Origin: Pseudorasbora parva
Taxonomy: Eukaryota > Chordata > Actinopteri > Cypriniformes > Gobionidae
DNA length: 64,000 bases
Reading direction: 5' to 3'
Assembly (NCBI RefSeq): GCF_024679245.1
Contig: NC_090187.1
Location: forward strand, 23,190,495 to 23,254,494
The notes under the pieces: generated by a model
Seen by the model: the letters and a program-made list of their open reading frames with translations, nothing else
Told to the model about the DNA's origin: nothing
Databases searched by the model: none
Position numbers and translations under genes: made by a program
Part shown: piece by piece, positions 34,932 to 48,630 of the stretch
Position numbering within the stretch: position 1 is the stretch's first letter
Layout: every line of letters starts with the position of its first letter

Positions 34932-34984
34932 GTAAGGAGGAGCCGCTGTCCGTGGGGCTGAAATGCCAGTTGTGTTGTCTGTAG

Positions 34985-36136
34985 CAGAGAGATTACCTTT
35001 AAATCCTACTGACTGACTAGCACATATCAAGGTGCTGATCTGGCAATTCCATTGCTGAGATGCAGGTGTATCTCTTTGTATAGTTGTGTAAGGAAAGATA
35101 TCCGAGTGATCGAGAGCTTTTTGCTATAGCCTGTTGCTTCGATCCCAAAAAGAAAAAGAAAAAAAAATCTTGTAATCTTCTCTCTTTCTATGTCTCCCTC
35201 TCTATTTTTTTACTTGGCCAGCAATCGCTGCCACACTAATCCTCTTTGGTTATGAAGTTTGCACTTTTTGTGACTTCTGAAACAACCTCTGTTTTTTTCT
35301 GGCATCAGATGCATGCATGCGGAAATAAAATATGAGAATGTGAGAGGGGGAATGACGACTTATGGATAGCATAGTGGGGTATCTGTTTGGAGTTAAGCAG
35401 CAATAAAGCACTGAGATAGTTGCAGACTTCATCCATCTTGTTTACTCTTCACTTCCGTTCTCCCACACATAATTGCACACAGTTTTCAAAATAGTAGTCA
35501 ACACAATGTACAATTCTACTAATGAACAAACACGTATAGAACAAAAGAAAAGTTAGCAGAAACAGTCAATTAGCTAAAATTTAAAATAATATTAAAAATT
35601 ACATACAAAATTATATTAATGAGATTTGGGTCAGACATTTTGCTTGAGTTTTATGAAAATGTCAGAATACAAAAAAAAGTATAAAAAATGTATATTTAAA
35701 AATGCATATAGTCACTAGAATTTAGTGTGATGAGTGTATCAAATCAAAACATAAACTGTATTATGCTTTATAACATTTTCAAAGTCTATTTTTTCGAATA
35801 GAGGAAATAACCTATACACGATTACACCAATGGTCAGTCTGTCCTTTAGGCAAGCAGTTGTTCCGTCAGCTTCAACGGTGGCCACAGTTAACACAATTTA
35901 TAAATCAGAGATTCATTAAATTTGAGTAATTATAGGCAAATTACCACCCCCCCCAAATATATCTAAAGAGAAATTTCCAGCTATAAGCTTTCGACTAAAC
36001 ATCTAAATAATGGCTTTGGATGCAATTTGAATTACGTAGTAATTATTCAACAGAATCAGCTAAATTGCATGTTTATTGAAAAAGTAAAGGCTATTAAATA
36101 AGAGTGCATGTGTTGGTGCTGTTGTTTTTTTTGTTT
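34985..36136. other. Unique AT-rich sequence, possibly intronic
   Basis: No gene or repeat recognised. If the exon at 34816 is real and transcribed rightward, this would be the following intron. Confidence 0.4.
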
Positions 36137-36430
36137 GTTTTTTAGATCTGAAGAAGGCATAAGACACTGTTGATCTACAGGTTCTTATATCTAAATGAAC
36201 ACTTTTTTATGTTTTGTTTTTTATGAATCAATATTTTGGATACAATCTTTTAAATAGGAAACCATGTGTGAGTATCCATGCTACTAAGTCTTATCTTGCT
36301 TGCCCAAAGGGGTTCCACAAAGATCCATCTTGGGACCTTTTTTATTTTCACTTTATATTAAGGATTTGTCTGAAGAGTGTAAAGATGTAAATGTTCAGTT
36401 GTATGCAGATAACTTTAACTTTAATACATT
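36137..36430 (+). pseudogene. LINE reverse transcriptase fragment
   Basis: Translation with stops gives DLKKA followed by DTVDLQVL, and then PKGVPQRSILGPFLFSLYIKDLSEECKDVNVQLYADNF. These are the domain 3-5 motifs of a non-LTR reverse transcriptase. The catalytic Y-A-D-D has become Y-A-D-N. Both ends are truncated. Confidence 0.7.
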
Positions 36431-36689
36431 TTAATATTGACCTCTGATATTCAGGATTGGCTTACCTCAATATATCAACATGTCATCCAACCAATACGCC
36501 TATATAGGACGTTTGTCACTTCCTTGAAATACGACACATGGGAGCATTTACTAAATTTGCGCCCCTGACAATATTTTAATTAAATACGACCCATAGAAGC
36601 GTTTTCTAAAGTTGTGCTCCTATTGAGAATAGGAAAATTTCATTTTAAAGCATGATTCACTTTTATCTATGTAATATGTCGGGTTTTGG

Positions 36690-36790
36690 ATGGCTCAATT
36701 GGTAAAGTATTGCAATATACAACAACATGTGATCATGCAATCGTGAGTTCGATCCCAAGGAACACGTGATCATAAAGTGCGTATGCACTA
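36690..36790 (+). mobile_element. tRNA-like repeat head
   Basis: The A-box-like 'tggctcaattggtaaag' and B-box-like 'gagttcgatccc' are spaced as in a tRNA. The stems do not pair well and no CCA context exists, so it is a tRNA-derived repeat rather than a gene. Confidence 0.5.
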
Positions 36791-38599
36791 TACATCACTA
36801 GGTTGGTTTAGGGATAGGGTGGGTATAGTTGCAAATGAAAAAATATATTTATTTTTGCTAAATTGAAATATGACAAATGGTGGTAAAAAGTCTACACATT
36901 GCATTAAAATGAACACACATTTTGATTATTACTGACAGTCTTACGTCCTTTCATGATGTCATGTAACACGACACTCTCATTATTTTTATGCCAGCTAGAG
37001 GGCACATGACTTTAAAACTTAAATAAATGTCGTAATAAGGCGCTTGAAAAATGCCCTATAGAGTCGGAGTACAGTTTGATATATATATACCATATATATA
37101 AAACCATGTGTTTGATGTTTACAAAACAATTAGTAGCGACTATACACTCAAATGTGTTCCTGAAAGAAAAGAAGCTTAAAATTGTAAACATGGGGTTAGT
37201 TTGGACTCTAACTTTAATATGACTGGACTTGGGCAGAAATCATAATCATGGATGAGCTAATGTATTAAACATTTATGAACATTAATGTAGTATGAAGCAG
37301 GGTGGGAGTGGAATGAGGGCGCTGGAGCGATTGCTAATGAGAGACAAGCGCGGCACACGGCTCGAGAGCAGTGAAGCTTTTCCCACACGAGCAATTTATA
37401 GATTATCATGCCAGGATATGCTAATCGACAACTTGAAGATAGCTATCCAACTATACAGAAACGTCCTGTTGGATTCTACATTCACTTATTGAGTTTCTCC
37501 ATCATTGTCCGACTCTGGTCTGAACATAAAAGGCTGAACAGTTTCTAACATTTATCTAACACAAGCTCTTTAAGCTCCACCTACTTCTTAAATGTGGGAG
37601 CACCAGCTCATTTGCATTTAAAGGGACATAAAAATGCACATTTTTTGCTCACCCTCAAAAAAAGACAATTTTAACAAAACAAAAAAAGAGAGCTATAAAA
37701 GTTTTGTAAATAAATAAATAAATACATTTCATTACTGTAACATTCTTAATAACTATTAACTAAGTTTTAAAAATTTGAAAAACTTTAAAAATGCTTGTTT
37801 CAATTATTCAATTAAGTTCTGGCATGGGCTTGCTCCACCTTCATGGGGGAAAAAAAACAATATGGCATTGGTACTAGGTCTATCCTTAGAGGGACATTTT
37901 TTGATTGTGAAATATTGTCTATAATGGGGAATCTCCTTAAAATGGTTCATGCCTAACCATATGTTCATGCCTAACCATATGTGTAGACATTTTACTTAAG
38001 TATTTTAAGTAATGTATTTTTTTGTATTGTATGTATGTTTGACTGTTTTTGTGTACCTGCCTGGGACAATAGATGTAATGAGCCATGTAGCTATAATCTG
38101 ACTTGCTTACATTTTGTATTTTATACCAATGTTCAATAACATGCATGTCTCTATGAAATAAAAAAACAAACAATTTAGTCCAAAAGTGTGCTCATAAAAA
38201 CTCAATTTCAATATTATAACATTTCATGTTATTATCTGCATCATTTTCTTGCAGTGAAATAAAATATCATACGTTTTTCTCTTTATTGAAGTTAAAAAAT
38301 GGCCAAGGCAAGCTCTTGACAGGTTTTGTGAGATTGGCCCAGCTATGGTGGGGTCAGGAATCAGACGTGAGAGAAATAAAGGGACATTGACTATAGCTTG
38401 GGTAGCTGTGTTTGCATTATGTCATGCACCAAGTGCATTTAATTACCAGGTTCTAATTACTGCACTGCTTTACGGATTCATCTAGATTATTTATTTATTT
38501 ATTTATTTTTTGCCACCTAGCTCAATCTCATTCCAGTCTCCTATTAGCCATCTACCTTTTCCTCACCCCGACCCCCTGAAAAAAAAAAAAGACTTGCAG
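36791..38599. other. Mostly unassigned sequence
   Basis: No gene. A short frame at 37292-37492 lacks any domain. A 17-bp direct repeat 'catgcctaaccatatgt' occurs twice around 37948-37982. Confidence 0.4.
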
Positions 38600-39130
38600 A
38601 TAATTACTGAACATGGAGATCGCTTGCTCTGCGGTTTGGTTTAATTAGTGCCCCTTCCTTCATCTTTGCCTCTGTTCTCTTGTTCTTTCCACCAAGCTGG
38701 CCGGCAAGAGGAAGCATACAAAATGCCTGAAAGGTCATTGATGATTCATATACGACCAATTGTTTCTTCTTGTGGTTTTTTTTTTAGTTTTTTTTTTTTT
38801 TTTTTATCATTCTGCTAAATTCCTGGTGGCATTTAAATACTACCCAGAGTGCTGCTATTACCAAAGACCTCCAAAACATATGGATTCACTTCGGCAAATG
38901 TCAAGCATTAATTTGCAATGAAACAGTGGGCTGGCAAGCAGATGGCGAAGTGAGACGACAAATATTAGCAGTGGGGGGAAAAAGACGTAAAATGATCGAG
39001 ATAATACGACAGATTTGCAAAAAAGACGCTTAATAAAATAGCAGTGAAAGTTGTGTTTAGCGCTAACAATCATTACAATCTGTTCCTCAACATTAGCCAT
39101 GTCTGCTCACATACATTCGCACCGACACAA
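38600..39130. other. Unique sequence with homeodomain-like motifs; possible conserved element
   Basis: Balanced composition, no repeats apart from T-runs at 38775-38805. It contains clusters such as 'tttggtttaattagtgcccc', 'caagcattaatttgcaatga' and 'tcattgatgattcata'. This composition is often seen in vertebrate developmental enhancers, but conservation cannot be judged from a single sequence. Confidence 0.25.
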
Positions 39131-39424
39131 GGACAAAGTCAAGGAGAAATATCTCAATTACTGGCACAAAGAGAGTTGACTACAGGAAAATCAACATAGT
39201 GTATTGTGATTCAGTCAGCACTTATGCTTGCTGTACACTCTTTTAAATCTTTTAAAGGACGTAAATGAAAAACTGTTTATTTTTGCCTTTCAATTAAATG
39301 GAGAGTTAAAGAACTTGTTCATGGGGATCTGCAGCGCTATTGAAGACCTTTGAGAACTTTATTTCTGAGTGTCTGGAATACTGTAGTCAAACTAGTTTTA
39401 CTGATAAGTTTAACCTTAAAGGAT

Positions 39425-39466
39425 TAGTTCACCCAAAAATGAAAATTCTGTCATTAATTACAGTGG
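39425..39466 (+). mobile_element. Short terminus of the TTAGTTCACCC hAT-type family
   Basis: 'ggattagttcacccaaaaat' and 'tctgtcattaattac', then the match stops. Same terminus as at 2492 and 45628. Confidence 0.6.
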
Positions 39467-39555
39467 CGGGTTGGACGAGTGAGAGACGTGCAGGGAGCGA
39501 GTGAGACCAGGGCGTGATTGAGAATGTACGGTGGCCCAGTAATGGAGCCGTACTA

Positions 39556-40338
39556 AATTAAATCACAACACAACGAAATCGCCACAACACAACGGAAACA
39601 TGCCACAACAAAATCATGCCATAACACAATGAAATCAAGCCATAACACAGCAAAATCACCACAACACAACGGAAACAAGCCACAACACAATTGAATCAAG
39701 CCACAACAAAGCGAAATTGCCACCATACAATGGAAACATGCCACAACACAACGAAATCACCACAACACAATGGAATCAAGCCACAACCCAACGAAATCGC
39801 CACAATACAATGGAAACATGCCACAACACAACAAAATCACCACAACACAATGGAAGCAAGCCACAACACAACGAAATCGCCACAATACAATGGAAACAAG
39901 CCACAACACAACAAAATCACCACAACACAACAAAATCACCACAACACAACGGAATCAAGCCACAACACAACAAAATCACCACAACACAATGGAAACAAGC
40001 CACAACACAATGGAATCAAGCCACAACACAACAAAATCACTACAACACAACGAAATCACCACAACACAATGGAAACAAGCCACAATACAATGGAAAAAAG
40101 CCACAACACAACGAAATCACCACAACACAACGGAATCAAGCCATAACACAGCGAAATCACCACAACACAACCGCAACAAGCCACAACACAAAGGAACCAA
40201 GCCACAACACAATGGAATCAAGCCACAACACAACAAAATCAAGCCATAACACAGTGAAATCACCACAACACAATGGAAACAAGCCACAACACAAAGGAAT
40301 CAAGCCACAACACAGTGAAATCGCCACAACACAACAAA
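39556..40338 (-). repeat. CA-rich tandem array of about 40-bp units (array 2), inverted relative of array 1
   Basis: Units of the form 'aatcaagccacaacacaacg' with 'aaatcgccacaacacaa'. Its reverse complement is the array 1 unit with a few consistent differences (for example 'ggaatcaagcc' in place of 'ataattaaacc'). Units vary from about 20 to 40 bp and are more degenerate than in array 1. The flank at 39520-39556 matches the array 1 right flank in inverse orientation ('ggtggcccagtaatggagcc'). Confidence 0.9.
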
Positions 40339-40355
40339 AATGTTCCCAATCATGA

Positions 40356-40485
<130 letters not shown>

Positions 40486-40599
40486 TTACAGTTGCAATAC
40501 AAAAAAAAAATGTTGAACTATTTTCAATTTTCTGGTTGTATGCATAAATTGGTCATACAATACATTTATTGAGCACATTCATTAAACATACAAAGTAAT

Positions 40600-41580
40600 G
40601 GTGGAAAAAGTGAAACACTCAACAGTGTAATAAACAGTGTTAGTTTGCTATTCACAAGTAGCATTAGCTGATGTGCACCATGCATCACATGCATCTCAGA
40701 AGACCTACGATCAAGAGATGTTGCTATGCATGTAGCTGGAAAGGCTAAGAGTAATCACAAATACTTTAAATATTCATCAGTCCACAGTTACACAAACTGT
40801 CTATAAATGGTGACAATATGGTACTGTGGCTACTCGTAGAAGTTGGCGCCCAGCCAAGATCACTCCAATGGCACATTGCGAAATGCTCAATGAGGTGAAA
40901 AAGAACCCTAGACATGAAGGATTGATTGAAGCTGGTTAATATCTCCCTTCATGAGTACAAAATGTAAAACATTGAACATGCATTGAAGGACACCATTAAG
41001 GAAGGACACTTTTTTTAAGGAAGAACATGCTGTAAAAATAAAACATCATGCCCACATGCAAACATCATCCCAACTGTGAAGCATGGTGGAGGGAGCATCA
41101 TGATACGGGGCTCCTTTGCTTCCTCTGGACCTGGACCACTTGCCATTGTGGAGGGTAAAATGAATTCCCAAGTTTATCAGTATATCCTACAGGACAATCT
41201 AAAGGTAGCTGCCCGCAAGCTCAAGCTCAGAAGAAGGTGGATAATGCAGCAGTAAAATGACCCTAAAAATCGAAGTAAATCTAGTACAGAATGGCTTTAG
41301 ACACATAAAATACATCTTTCGGAGTGGCCCAGTCAAAGCCCAAAGAGGATGCTATGGAATGCCTCGAGAGAGCCATTGGCAGCAAATGTTGTAAGAATAT
41401 GGGGGAGCTGAAGCAGTTCTGTAAGAAAGAATGGTACAAAATTCTTCCTGAACATTATACAGGTCTAATTCATAGCTAAAGGAAGCACTTGCTTGAGGTT
41501 ATTGCTGCCACAGGTGGTTCAACAGTTATTCAAGGACTGTTCCACTTACTTTTTTTTTTTTTTTTTGTACTTTGTCCATT
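40600..41580 (+). pseudogene. Tc1-like transposon with degraded transposase
   Basis: Broken translation gives KHGGGSIMIRGSFASSGPGPLAIVEG, YQYILQDNLK, LSEWPSQSPKEDAMECLERAIG and KKEWYKILPEHYTGLI, in the order of the Tc1 catalytic core and C-terminus. The second catalytic block is altered (IMQQ, stop, NDPKN), and SPDLNPIE is replaced by SPKEDAMEC. Upstream (40730-40900) a degraded HTH region can be read. Many stops; inactive. Confidence 0.75.
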
Positions 41581-41607
41581 TGTCCATCTGTCTAGGTTCC
41601 TTTTTAT

Positions 41608-42189
41608 CAGAGGTAGACAAAGTACACAACTCTATTACTTAAAGTAAAAGTACAAGTACTACTGGTCAGATGTGTACTTAAGTAAAGGTACAGAAGTATT
41701 TGTTTTTAAAAGTGCTTAAGTATCAAAAGTAAATTTCTTTTTATGCCAATGCATTATTTTATCATTGTTGCATTGTTTATAAATGCACATTATGCCATCA
41801 TGGTGGTTTAAGCCAGTCAGTGATGCTCAATCTGACAAACTAGCATACGACTACCTTAAACTCATTTCAATAAAGTTGCAAAGCTCTTTACAAAGCTGCT
41901 GTCACTTTAAGGCCGAATGCATGGACCCTATACTCTGGTAGATATTCTTCCAACTGTTTACTCTTCTCTTTCTCACAGATGTTTAATTTTTTTTAAATGA
42001 TATAATACACGCATCAAGTGTATGCCAACTAAACTAATCTCTAATCATTTCAGAAAACTGAAACATAATTTCTAAGTATTGCCATGGGTACAGACACTGC
42101 GCTAATGAACTATCTTCTATTTTGCTATAAACTGCTAAAAAAAAACTTCATGACCCGACAAGAGTGATTAAAGATAGGCTTTCTGCAAC

Positions 42190-42223
<34 letters not shown>

Positions 42224-42355
42224 TGATTTCGAGGACCTTGATAGAATTGCAATGGAGTAAAAAGGAAGATATTTTTCTTTCAAATGTTGTGAAGTTAAAG
42301 TAATAAGTTTCCAGAAAAAAAGTAAATTTACTTGGACAGTTACTGTCCACCTCTG
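41608..42355. mobile_element. hAT-type non-autonomous element (CAGAGGTAGAC terminus)
   Basis: Left end CAGAGGTAGACAAAGTAC with 'ttaaagtaaaagtacaagta', right end 'cttggacagttactgtccac' CTCTG. CAGAGGTRGAC termini are known from fish hAT elements. An A-run of about 29 lies at 42190-42218. No matching 8-bp duplication is visible, so the outer ends may have been altered. Confidence 0.6.
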
Positions 42356-42532
42356 ATTAGAATTACTTAGATGAACCAGGTGCCCCCTTTATTTTCATTA
42401 TTTATATTATAAAGGGGCTATATGTAATAATTGTTCATTTATCAGTCACTTTTTAACTGCCAATGTGTGAGCTTGCCTCCCATACTCCCTAGGTAGTCTA
42501 CGAACACAGGCACGCACGCATGCAAGTGCACA

Positions 42533-43930
<1,398 letters not shown>

Positions 43931-43935
43931 GTTAT

Positions 43936-44104
43936 AGATGATGTGCAAATAATTCACAAAGCTTTTTGCATCCCCTAATCTAAAGTGTAAATCATCATCA
44001 ACTGTAAATGTGTTGCAAATCATATCTCTCACCTTTTTTACATTGTGTGTATGTGTATGCAAGTCATTTACAACACTTTCGGCATCCCCTAATCTAAAGT
44101 GTAA
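43936..44104. repeat. Two-unit duplication of about 115 bp
   Basis: 'gcatcccctaatctaaagtg' occurs at about 43968 and 44081, each preceded by a 'gcaa.tca.tta.aa' context. The second unit runs into an A-run (44103-44124). Confidence 0.7.
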
Positions 44105-44142
44105 AAAAAAAAAAAAAAAAAAAAGTAATGTCTCCAAATAAA

Positions 44143-44322
44143 TAATTTTATAGTGACTGATCACATCTAAATTTTTAGATGTGGTCTAAAAATGTGTTTC
44201 AGTTGGCCAAATAGAATTTCTGTGAATTGATGCAATTTAATTCACAATAATTGTATTTGGCCAGCTAAAAAAAAATTAGATGTGATCAGTCACTAGAACA
44301 TTTTCAATTGGAGACCTTTTGG
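44143..44322. mobile_element. Foldback MITE, copy 1
   Basis: Nearly palindromic: 'tagtgactgatcacatctaa' at the left and 'ttagatgtgatcagtcacta' at the right, with 'ttggccaaatagaattt' answered by 'attgtatttggcca'. A second copy lies at 48462-48630. Transcripts of it would fold into one long hairpin. Confidence 0.75.
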
Positions 44323-45627
44323 GGATTTATTTTTTATGTTTTACAGTGTACCATTTATTAATCATTTATGAATAAATTAACAAAAAATGTATAAATTACT
44401 TATAACAAAATAGAAAACATTCATAAAATGCTCATCAATTATTAATAATTTATGAATTTAGTCATGTTTTGTAAATGATAAGTTCACCATTAACTAATCA
44501 TTTATAAATTACATAACAGAATTAATAAAACATTCATAAAAGGATAGCATATCACTTATTAATTATTCATGGGTGTTGTCCAGTTTTTTGTAAATTATCA
44601 GTTCATTAACTAATAACTTGTGCACTTTGAACACTTTAAATAAGTGATTTAAAGTGTTCAAATATGTAATAAAAGTATAAAAAATGTACTGAATATTTCT
44701 TTAAGTTTCATCATCTATTTCATGACTGCATGAGCTGACGTAAGCAATATGTTGCTTTGGATAAAGGCGACTGCTAAATATAAATGCAAATGAGTACAAT
44801 GAACTTAAAAAAAGAGTTTATTTACATTAAAACCTTTATAAGTTTCAATTATCATTTATCATCCAGTTATATTAGAAACAGATGCTGGTGCCTCAAAGAA
44901 CTGGGGATTGCCGGGCTTTTCTGTAGACTACAAATGAAGAGAGTACACTAATCTGAAGAGCCCAACATGTCAATAACATCAAGAGGTTGCAGTGAATGTG
45001 CTGCAAGGAACTGTTGTTGAACCTTCATTTTGTTATGCGAGATATATATAAAAAAAATTACAAGCAAGGTGTTTTTTTTTTTGGGAGAGCAGGTGGGTTC
45101 TCACTGGGGCAAGCTGTTCTTGGAGATGATTTGAAGGCTTTTTTCTTGCTTGCTACTTGGCAGAATCGAAAATTGTAATTCATTTTCTGAAGCTTCCAAC
45201 TGTGCTGCGCAATCCACCTCTTACGAGGGAGGGAAAAGGGGAAAAAAGTGGATAAAAGAAAATCACCTCAAATGTTTTAATGGGAATATGAGAATCACCG
45301 TGAGTCGGTCTCCTTGAGTTATTCTGAATCTAAAGCATGAAATCAAACTCTGTGCCGTTTCATTTCTTCTCACAAACCTTTGTTTAGTAAAATGAGTCCA
45401 ATGTCCTTTTGTAATAATGGAGCTGTGAGATGGACAACCCGCTGTGCGGACCATTACTTAGTGCTAGATAATGAAGTCTTTTACAAAGTTGAATTTTGGT
45501 CAGACATTAGTGTTTTTTTTGTTTTGTTTTTTTCTGGAAAAGACAGATGCAAGATGCATGCGCTCCTTGTGAGACTAAACTAAAGTGCAGTGATCACGTA
45601 AGCATGAGGAAAATATGGAGAACTTGA
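44323..45627. other. Mostly unassigned; unique sequence at 45060-45600
   Basis: 44340-44660 is rich in 'attaataatttatgaat' motifs like a degenerate repeat. 45060-45600 is unique-looking with no domain in any frame. Confidence 0.35.
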
Positions 45628-45764
45628 AGGATTAGTTCACCCAAAAAAAAGAAATTTTGTCATTAATTACTTACCCTCATGTCGTTCGACACCTGTAAGA
45701 CCTTCGTTCATCTTCGGAACACAAATGGAAGATATTGTTGTTGAAATCCGATGGCTCAGAAAGG

Positions 45765-47015
45765 CAACCCAGGCTCATTGGAAATACGTGACTCTTCCTA
45801 CATTTTTGCAACACCCGAAATATGTATCTCCAGGTACGTTTACCTGCACTTTTTGGGTGAACCATCCACCGGAGTGGCTCCGCCAAACCTGATCTCACAG
45901 AATGAATATTTATAGCCTAATTTTATATTTTGGAGCAACTAACTCCACTCCTAACCTAAACCTACCAACTCTCAACAATATAAAACACGTAACAGGCAAA
46001 TAAATGTACAGTCACTTGTATTTATTGCAAAAAACTGACCAAAAAACTGCATAAAAGTAATAACTCATGTTGCATTCCAAGTCTTCTGAAGTCATATGAT
46101 ATCTTCATGTGAAGAACAGAGTTGATCTTTATGTTTTAGTTGTTGAAATGATGATCGCGCTTCAATGACGCATTTGGTCACGAGACACACGACAGCCAAT
46201 GCTGTCAAAGCTGAGGTGACGTTTCTTCCGGCGGCAATATTTGCAATGTTTTATTAATATTCGGCGGATGGACTCTACGTTACTGATCGCTTTTGGGGAT
46301 TTTCTTCACAGAAATCAATAATTTGGCATCGGAACACTTAGGATATTAAACTAAGTAACAACTTAGTGTATTTCGGGTGTTGCAAAAGTGATGATGTTTT
46401 CGATTTATATAGCGCTTTTCAATGCACTCGAAGCGCTTTACATTGAAGGGGGAAATCTCCTCAACCACCACCAATGTGCAGCACCCACCTGGATGATGCG
46501 AAGGCAGCCATTTTGCGCCAGAACGCTCACCACACACCAGCTTATGGTGGAGAGGAGACAGGAGAGTGATGAAGCCAATCAGGAGAGGGGGATGATTAGG
46601 AAGCCATGATGGACTGGGGCCAATGGGCAAATTTGGCCAGGATCCCGGGGTTACACCCCTACTCTTTAACGAAGGACATCCTGGGATTTTTAACGACCAC
46701 AGAGAGTCAGGACCTAGGTTTAATGTCTCATCCGAAGGACGGTGCTCTTTATCAGTGTAGTGTCCCCATCACTATACTGGGGTTTTAGGACCCACACAGA
46801 CCACAGGGTGAGCACCCCCTGCTGGCCTCACTAACACCTCTACCAGCAGCTACCTGGTTTTCCCATTTGGTCTCCCATCCAGGTACTGACCAGGCTCAGC
46901 CCTGCTTAGCTTCAGTAGGAACCAGTCTTGGGCTACAGGGTGATATGGCTGCTGGTTATATAGGCTGCTGCCTAAAATGTAGGCAGAGTCACGTATTTCC
47001 AATGTGCCTGGGTTG
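45765..47015. mobile_element. Inverted-repeat DNA element with 8-bp target duplication
   Basis: Flanked by CAGAAAGG (45757-45764 and 47016-47023). The termini are CAACCCAGGCTCATTGG and CCAATGTGCCTGGGTTG, extended by 'aaatacgtgactct' and its complement. Duplication length could be read as 9 if the boundary shifts by one base, so hAT or Mutator-type are both possible. The interior holds a SINE3. Confidence 0.75.
46387..46962 (-). mobile_element. SINE3 (5S rRNA-derived SINE), copy 1
   Basis: On the minus strand it starts with a 5S rRNA-like head: A-box-like AAGCTAAGCAGGG (about 46901-46913) and C-box-like GGATGGGAGACC (46869-46880), the two internal pol III control elements of 5S genes. A body of about 450 bp follows, ending in 'aaagcgctatataaatcg' at about 46393-46410, a LINE-like 3' tail. 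About 90% like copy 2 at 56853 by eye. Confidence 0.85.
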
Positions 47016-47688
47016 CAGAAAGGCTACTGGCCACAATGTAATTTCATTTCTCAAAACCCATAAAGGCACTAAAGACATCATTACAAAATCAATGACATTA
47101 CAGTGAGGATAGAGCGAGGATAGATTTGTGCTAAAAAAATAAAATAAAAACTACGTAACAACTTACAGTATATAGTAATGGCCGATTTCAAAACACTGCT
47201 TCAGAAAGCTTCGAACCATTATGAATCAGTGTATCGAATCAGCGGTTCGGATCACCAAAATCACATGATTTCAGCAGTCTGGCAGTTTGACACGCATTCC
47301 AAATCATGATTCAATACACTGATTCATAAAGCTCTTAGGCTTCAGGAAGCTGTGTTTTGAAATAGGCCATCCTTATATAAGTCGTTATTTAGTTGTTTTG
47401 CGCACAAAAACTATTCTTGTCAATTCATAAAATGATTGTAGAGCCACTGTTGTGAGATGGACTTTGTAACGACGTCTTTAGTGCCTTTATGGGTCTTGAG
47501 AGAGGAAATTACATCGTTGTCAATGAAGGCCTTTCTGAGCCATCGGATTTTACCAAAAATATCTTCATTTGTGTTCCAAAGATGAACGGAGGTCTTCCGA
47601 CATGTACGACATGTCGAACGACATGAGGATGAGTAAATGATGACATGATGTTCATTTCTGGGTCAGCTAACCCTTTAAAACATCTTGC

Positions 47689-48130
47689 ATTGTCTTTGGG
47701 TGCAATTTGCTATAACACATTTGATTCCAAAAGTGTTCTTATTAGTAATGAACAGCTGCTAAGTGTGATTAATAAGATTGTTAAAGAATGGATTTTTAGG
47801 CAAACAAATTAATTGCAATAAAAGGATGGGCCGTTTAACAACAATTAAGCAATGGAGTAATTAGATGTGATGTTTAACCCACTCCACATGAAAAACCTCT
47901 GCTGATTAAAACAGATTGAGAGACAAATTGTCAAGGAACAGTACATTCGGGGTTGAGCAGTGGGCAGCAATATCACAGTATGTAAGGCGTATGGACAGAT
48001 GCTCACATTATGAGTAGGGCGGTCTGGGGGCGGAACTGTGCCAGTAAGAGCAGCTGGGGCAAACGCTTGCTGACCCCTTTGTGTTCTTCCAGTGTACCGT
48101 CTGTCTAATTGTGTTAATCTATGACATTAG
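47689..48130. other. Unique AT-rich sequence with homeodomain and E-box motifs; enhancer-like
   Basis: Contains 'aatgaacagctgctaagtgt', 'gtgattaataagattgtt', 'acaaattaattgcaataaaa' and 'ggagtaattagatgtgatg': one CAGCTG E-box and four TAAT-type sites in about 150 bp. No repeat features. Regulatory function is only a guess. Confidence 0.25.
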
Positions 48131-48412
48131 AGACCTGATATATCATATAATGATGGCATAATTTATTTCCCATTAAATGAAACGAAGGCTAGTCCAAGCT
48201 CAGTCCTGCCTCCACTGTAAATGTATAATGTACAAGTGAAAGAAACAAAGGAAATATATAGCACTACCATTTTCCTTAAAAAAATAAATAAGTATGGATA
48301 CTTTTATGTAATTCATTACATTTAAAGCTGCTGTCAATCACTTTTTTGTGTTAAAAATAATCAATTATTTTAGCAAGTACATAACCAGCCACACTATAAA
48401 AAAAAAAAAAAA

Positions 48413-48413
<1 letters not shown>

Positions 48414-48452
<39 letters not shown>
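48414..48452. repeat. (GAT)n microsatellite
   Basis: About 13 units following an A-run. Confidence 0.95.
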
Positions 48453-48454
<2 letters not shown>

Positions 48455-48461
48455 ATGATGT

Positions 48462-48630
48462 TTCCAATTGAAAATGTTCTAGTGACTAATCACATCTAAA
48501 TTTTTCAGTTGGCCAAATTGAATTTCTGTGAATTAAATTGCATCAATTCACAGATATTACATTTGGTTAACTGAAATTTTTTGATGTAATCAGTCACTAA
48601 AACATTTTCAATTGGAGACAGGACATTCAA
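48462..48630. mobile_element. Foldback MITE, copy 2
   Basis: Same family as 44143-44322: 'ccaattgaaaatgttctagt' at the left is answered by 'aacattttcaattgg' at the right, with a central 'gaattaaattgcatcaattc'. Confidence 0.75.

Larger units (their letters stand above)
45628..47688. mobile_element. Long-armed hAT-type element, host of a three-level nest
   Basis: Left end 'aaggattagttcaccc' with 'ttaccctcatgtcgttcg', right end 'cgaacgacatgaggatgag' to 'gggtcagctaacccttta'. Inverted arms continue inward ('gaaatccgatggctcagaaa' against 'ctttctgagccatcggattt', and 'cccataaaggcactaaagac' against 'gtctttagtgcctttatggg'). Another element sits in its left arm at 45765-47015. Confidence 0.75.

Noticed and set aside
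36690..36790. A tRNA gene
   Set aside because: A-box- and B-box-like motifs are present, but the acceptor and anticodon stems do not pair. A repeat head is more likely.
37292..37492. A 66-aa frame with a charged N-terminal stretch
   Set aside because: No domain and no transcription or splice context; the surrounding text looks like a dispersed repeat.
39691..40355. 212-aa and 151-aa open frames over array 2
   Set aside because: Same cause as in array 1: translations of a CA-rich repeat in all frames.
46863..46945. A 5S rRNA gene
   Set aside because: Only the internal control boxes resemble 5S; the copy continues into a SINE3 body and ends with a LINE-type tail.
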